Assembly: GCA_027080445.1 (NCBI GenBank)
Contig: JALWRY010000179.1
Location: forward strand, 1 to 6,900
Length of the DNA: 6,900 nt
Source: Thiohalobacter sp.
Lineage (GTDB): Bacteria; Pseudomonadota; Gammaproteobacteria; DSM-19610
Direction of reading: 5' to 3'
In this document: positions 6,626-6,900 of the stretch, piece by piece
How the letters are laid out: every line of letters starts with the position of its first letter
Position numbering within the stretch: the stretch's first letter is position 1
Position numbers and translations under genes: made by a program
Notes under the pieces: model-generated
The model's input: the letters and a program-made list of their open reading frames with translations, nothing else
What the model was told of the DNA's origin: nothing
The model's database searches: none

Positions 6626-6900
6626 ACCAGGGCTTCAAGGTCGTGATACCGGCGCGCTACGCCTCGACGCGCCTGCCCGGTAAGCCCTTGCGTGAACTGC
6701 TCGGCAAGCCGATGCTGCAACACGTCTGGGAAGCGGTCGGGCAGTGTGGCGCTAACCAGATTGTGATCGCCACCGATGATGAACGCATCGAAACGGCTGC
6801 GCGGGCGTTTGGCGCCGAAGTGTGTATGACGGCGAGTACCCATGCCAGCGGCACCGACCGCCTGGGTGAGGTGGTGGCGACACTGGGCTGGGACAAGGAA
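6622..6900 (+). CDS. kdsB: 3-deoxy-manno-octulosonate cytidylyltransferase KdsB, N-terminal part
   Basis: Cytoplasmic CMP-KDO synthetase, which couples CTP and KDO to give CMP-KDO, the donor for KDO addition to lipid IVA. Only the first 93 codons are in the window, and the frame runs open through the last base. The N-terminal nucleotide-binding signature IPARYASTRLPGKPL (9-23), followed by IATDDERI (49-56) and TASTHASGTDRLGE (70-83), is diagnostic for KdsB; the last contains the conserved SGTDR. The family is about 250 aa, so roughly the first third is seen. The ATG at 6622 overlaps the ycaR stop (ATGA), with a GGAAGAAG purine stretch at 6610-6617 as a ribosome site. The gene lies in the same operon as lpxK and msbA. 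Confidence 0.95.
   Translation, partial: MNQGFKVVIPARYASTRLPGKPLRELLGKPMLQHVWEAVGQCGANQIVIATDDERIETAARAFGAEVCMTASTHASGTDRLGEVVATLGWDKE

Noticed and set aside
6126..6638. Open frame on the - strand (170 codons) opposite lpxK, ycaR and the kdsB start
   Set aside because: Three well-supported + strand genes cover it, and the translation shows no family features.

Overview
The window is a stretch of gammaproteobacterial housekeeping chromosome with moderately high GC content. All genes lie on the + strand. The gene order is comEC - exbB - exbD - msbA - lpxK - ycaR - kdsB (partial). This resembles the enterobacterial comEC-msbA-lpxK-ycaR-kdsB cluster with an ExbB/ExbD pair added between comEC and msbA, as in the Pseudomonas-type comEC-exbB-exbD-lpxK-ycaR-kdsB arrangement. 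The combination suggests a gammaproteobacterium outside the enterics. The sequence alone does not support a narrower assignment.

Layout: positions 1-176 hold no assignable gene but contain a strong two-armed inverted repeat (44-133) of the widespread 'GTCATTGCGAG ... GCGGCAATCTC' type. comEC (177-2480) encodes a full-length DNA-uptake channel. A 107-bp gap follows, the only sizeable gap between genes, with a weak candidate promoter and a small stem-loop. From exbB (GTG start, 2588) onward every gene overlaps the next by 4-14 nt: exbB/exbD 4, exbD/msbA 14, msbA/lpxK 4, lpxK/ycaR 8, ycaR/kdsB 4. This looks like one translationally coupled operon that leaves the window inside kdsB.

Function: LpxK adds the 4'-phosphate to the lipid A precursor. 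KdsB activates KDO, the first sugar added to lipid IVA. MsbA flips the finished core-lipid A across the inner membrane. YcaR is a small Trm112-like zinc-ribbon protein that is conserved at this locus. ExbB/ExbD form a proton-driven stator-like pair with no TonB or TolA partner nearby; its job in a lipid A operon is not evident from sequence.

I do not see a new defence, mobile or regulatory system here. The most unusual feature is a perfect 45-bp, in-frame tandem duplication inside lpxK (6016-6105). It duplicates 15 residues of LpxK with every codon identical, so it is either a very recent event, a copy-number-variable tract, or an assembly or sequencing artefact.
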